Shown here piece after piece: positions 61,795 through 64,000 of a stretch of 64,000 nt of DNA (positions are counted from its first letter, which is position 1; every line of letters begins with the position of its first letter). The translations under genes and the position numbers were made by a program. Under the pieces are notes generated by a model that saw only the letters and a program-made list of their open reading frames with translations, did not search any database and was not told where the DNA came from. The DNA is from CAYSQW01 sp964433135 (GTDB taxonomy: Bacteria > Acidobacteriota > Aminicenantia > Aminicenantales > Aminicenantaceae). The DNA is taken from positions 1 through 64,000 of the forward strand of contig CAYSQW010000001.1 in NCBI GenBank assembly GCA_964433135.1. Reading direction: 5' to 3'.

Positions 61795-63132
61795 TTATCC
61801 TTCCGGTTCATTCAAATCGGGACGCATTCCGGATTCGATATCTTCAAAAACCGGATTCGCGTCATCGGTAAAAATAAATTGCGGCGTTCCGCTTATTTTA
61901 ATCCGCCCGTTGCGGCACGGCACCTCTTCATCCATCAGATTGCGCAGCTCCGCAACCGTCCCCGGCCAAGTCATTTCGAAAGACGGTCCGATCGTCCACG
62001 CCGCGACAACGCCCCGGTCGCGGAGTCGAAACCGAAACAGGCTGGCGCGCGGATGCCCCACACGCCCTTCGAACCGGCTCCCCCGGAGCATCGAAACCAA
62101 TGTTTTCATGGCGTGGTAGCTTTTCCTTCGTCTCCAAGGCCTCGGCCGGGGATCGATCAAACCATAGCCAGGAGCCGCCAGCTGCCACCAGCAGATCCGC
62201 TCCACCATTCCGCTGGCCAGGATTAAGATATAATAACGCGCCAGGTAATCCGCCTGCCTGCTCTCGGAAACATTCGGCTTCCCCGAGGCTGGAGAATATT
62301 TCCCGGTCCCAGCCAACGGCCAATTGACTTCCGTGATCCAGAGATCCCTTTCCCCCCGCCCACAGCCATCCACGACGGCTTTCAGCAGGGCCAGCTTTTT
62401 TGAGGTGTCCCATCCGTACTGCCGATTTTCCGGCGCCCCCATTCGATCCACGTAGAGAAAAGAACTGACTTTATCGAAGGATATCCGGCGCAGCACCGGG
62501 GGATACAGATGAAACTCGAAATCGATGACGGCCGGTCCGACCAGCTTCACCTTGAATCGTCTCGCCAGCTCCACGGACGGAGCCGCCAACCGCAGGTATT
62601 CCTGATAATCCCAGACTCCCCATTTCGTTCGGTTCCAGGCATGCCCGATTTCAAAGGCGGAACAGCGGCCCGCGAATCGAGAAAAAACGGCATGAAGAAA
62701 CGTCTCCCAGTCGCGGGGATGCATAACGTCGGCTCTTCGCTGCAGCAGCGCGAGCGTGATATCGACGTCCTCCTTCTCGAGGCGGCGGATCAGATCGTCA
62801 ACCATGCCCAGCTCATCCCGTTCCCAGGAGGGGATACGAACCAGCGTCTTCCGGATATCCATCGCCGCCAGGGAATCCACCACTTCAGCATTCCATTCCC
62901 CCGCCGGAGAGACCGCCACGGCGAACGGATCCTCGATTTTCACCGGATGTTCATACATTCCCCGGTAGTAACGACGGTATCGGGTCAGGATCGGAACCGA
63001 CCGGACCGCGTTCCAAAACAGCATTCCGAGATAGCTGTCGGCATGCTTCCAATGATGCCGAAAACGCTCACTTTTCGGAGCCACGTTGTGAGGCTGATCG
63101 GCATACGGATTCCAGCGAAAATCTTCCGTCAT
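61795..63132 (-). CDS. TIM-barrel glycosidase-like protein
   Basis: A 445-residue cytosolic-looking protein without a signal peptide. The pattern of FEIGHAWNRTKWGVW (about 170-184) and DLWITEVNWPLAGT (about 265-278) resembles the acid/base Asn-Glu-type and nucleophile Glu strands of clan A glycoside hydrolases (GH39/GH5-like), though the first motif has His/Trp rather than NE. So it may be a degenerate enzyme or a glycosyl-binding protein. It sits between the WaaP-type kinase and the methyltransferase with one- and two-base gaps, implying a role in lipopolysaccharide assembly. Exact family not recognised. Confidence 0.75.
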   Translation of the reverse strand: MTEDFRWNPYADQPHNVAPKSERFRHHWKHADSYLGMLFWNAVRSVPILTRYRRYYRGMYEHPVKIEDPFAVAVSPAGEWNAEVVDSLAAMDIRKTLVRIPSWERDELGMVDDLIRRLEKEDVDITLALLQRRADVMHPRDWETFLHAVFSRFAGRCSAFEIGHAWNRTKWGVWDYQEYLRLAAPSVELARRFKVKLVGPAVIDFEFHLYPPVLRRISFDKVSSFLYVDRMGAPENRQYGWDTSKKLALLKAVVDGCGRGERDLWITEVNWPLAGTGKYSPASGKPNVSESRQADYLARYYILILASGMVERICWWQLAAPGYGLIDPRPRPWRRRKSYHAMKTLVSMLRGSRFEGRVGHPRASLFRFRLRDRGVVAAWTIGPSFEMTWPGTVAELRNLMDEEVPCRNGRIKISGTPQFIFTDDANPVFEDIESGMRPDLNEPEG

Positions 63133-63133
63133 C

Positions 63134-63958
63134 TTACTGAAGCCTCAATTTTTCCGCCAGGCGGCGGAGTCTCAATTTCTTTTTCAAAACGATCCTGCCG
63201 CTGTAGATGTTTTTGTGAATCCGATACCAGCTCCATGTTGCCCAAGCAACCCGGGAAACCCGAAGGTAGCGCCCGAGAAAGTACTCTTGTTCGGAAGACG
63301 GGACACCCAAGCGGATTAGGTTTTTGACCCCCCGCATCATTCCCAACTTCCCGAGGACACGGATACGGTTTGTATCGATAAGGAAAAAGAACCAGTCGGA
63401 CCCCGTGCTTTTTCCAACCAGAATGTTGCCGTCGGAAAGATCTCGATGAAGCACTCCGCGCTGGTGAGCCTTTTCGAGAAAACCGGCCAGATCCGACAGC
63501 AGCTTCCGGAGCTCCGCTCCATGAAGACGACGAAAGAGAAAACGCAGTTCTTCCACCTGAGTTTGCATGACATAAACGAAAAAACCGGTCTTCGGGAATC
63601 CTCCGGTACTGTCTTGGAAATACGCGATGGGTCGGGGGGTGGGTATCCCCACCTCCCCCAGGGAATTCGCACTGCGCCACGCACGCAGCGCCTTGGAGGG
63701 AAAAAACCGGCTTTTCCATTTGTCCGGGCCCCGGAAATGAAACGCCTTGACCACGACATCCAACCGGGTTCCGTCCGGAAGGTCCAGCGGAACCACTCCG
63801 ACGCGATTTCTTCCTTCGAGCAGCATCCGTCCTCCGGGGATTTGGAAAAGGTCCTCGCCTTTTTCCAGGTTTGCGATCACGGCCTCATGGTTGAAATCCG
63901 GATGGATCCGACCCGAATATCCGGTAAGTTCTAGCGGAATTCCAAAATTTGTTTTCAT
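63134..63958 (-). CDS. Lipopolysaccharide kinase (WaaP/KdkA-like)
   Basis: A 274-residue kinase-fold protein that probably phosphorylates Kdo or heptose of the LPS inner core. The catalytic loop is HRDLSDGNILV (about 170-180), the metal-binding loop LIDTNRIR (about 193-200), and VVVKAFHF supplies the ATP-binding Lys near residue 71. First complete gene of the minus-strand envelope cluster; its ATG overlaps the stop of a gene extending beyond the window. Confidence 0.87.
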   Translation of the reverse strand: MKTNFGIPLELTGYSGRIHPDFNHEAVIANLEKGEDLFQIPGGRMLLEGRNRVGVVPLDLPDGTRLDVVVKAFHFRGPDKWKSRFFPSKALRAWRSANSLGEVGIPTPRPIAYFQDSTGGFPKTGFFVYVMQTQVEELRFLFRRLHGAELRKLLSDLAGFLEKAHQRGVLHRDLSDGNILVGKSTGSDWFFFLIDTNRIRVLGKLGMMRGVKNLIRLGVPSSEQEYFLGRYLRVSRVAWATWSWYRIHKNIYSGRIVLKKKLRLRRLAEKLRLQ

Positions 63959-64000
63959 CGGCTCCCGTCTTTTATCGAATCCAGCAAACGCATTCCGAGT
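63955..64000 (-). CDS. 3' end of an upstream gene of the envelope cluster (partial)
   Basis: Reading the minus strand in from the edge gives 14 open codons (...LGMRLLDSIKDGSR) and a TGA that overlaps the kinase ATG as ATGA, the usual coupling in this operon. Too little is visible to identify it. Confidence 0.4.
   Translation of the reverse strand, partial: LGMRLLDSIKDGSR

Overview
The window is about 64 kb of bacterial chromosome, roughly mid-50s % G+C, with tight operons, Shine-Dalgarno sites and no phage, insertion sequence or CRISPR array that I could see. Double-membrane genes (WaaP/KdkA-type lipopolysaccharide kinase, DUF5916 and SH3 proteins with predicted outer-membrane barrels), a VWFA-related protein of the acidobacterial TIGR03436 type, and a long MacB/FtsX-type permease suggest a Gram-negative anaerobe of the Acidobacteria/Aminicenantes neighbourhood. 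That placement is inference; no rRNA or other decisive marker is present.

Layout. 1-2.6 kb: rplU-rpmA-obg-nadD on the minus strand, with an unusually long Lys/Ala/Pro tail on L21 and nadD cut by the window edge. 2.8-18.2 kb: tRNA-Val, a secreted protein, a VWA protein, an ABC permease, a frameshifted sugar-nucleotide epimerase, a DUF5916 protein, an HD-GYP response regulator, a secreted GH38 alpha-mannosidase, tRNA-Glu/tRNA-Lys and a lipoprotein.

18.5-45.6 kb is the core of the window, a redox and signalling island. A 12-gene operon (18.8-30.6 kb) combines HdrC, HdrB, the N-terminal half of HdrA, a DRTGG protein, two kinase-type ATPase proteins, an [FeFe]-hydrogenase-like protein with Ala at the proton-relay Cys, a PHP phosphoesterase, NuoE- and HndB-like proteins, a NuoF-GltD fusion, and a NuoG-type N-terminus fused to the C-terminal half of HdrA. 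HdrA is therefore split between the two ends of the operon. Next come a Cache histidine kinase with an NtrC-type sigma-54 activator, and a group-3b-type NiFe hydrogenase operon (beta, gamma, small, large) behind a good -24/-12 promoter. The NiFe large subunit carries a fused C-terminal maturation-endopeptidase domain. Then follow a receiver whose phosphoacceptor Asp is Glu (behind a second near-perfect sigma-54 promoter), a normal receiver, a receiver-kinase hybrid, hypB-hypA, a second Cache kinase closely resembling the first, a response regulator fused to a GcvH-like domain without the lipoyl lysine, and a 1064-residue HEAT/P-loop/WD40 protein of unknown function. The simplest reading is a soluble NAD(P)H/ferredoxin/thiol/H2 electron hub with dedicated sensing and sigma-54 control.

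48.8-64 kb: methyltransferase, UbiA-family prenyltransferase, MgtC and RdgB on plus; a ComEA-like HhH protein, then usp-dprA-topA-xerC, a nucleoside transporter and YggT on minus; an SH3/barrel protein; and a minus-strand cell-envelope cluster (WaaP-like kinase, glycosidase-like protein, methyltransferase) that continues past the right edge.
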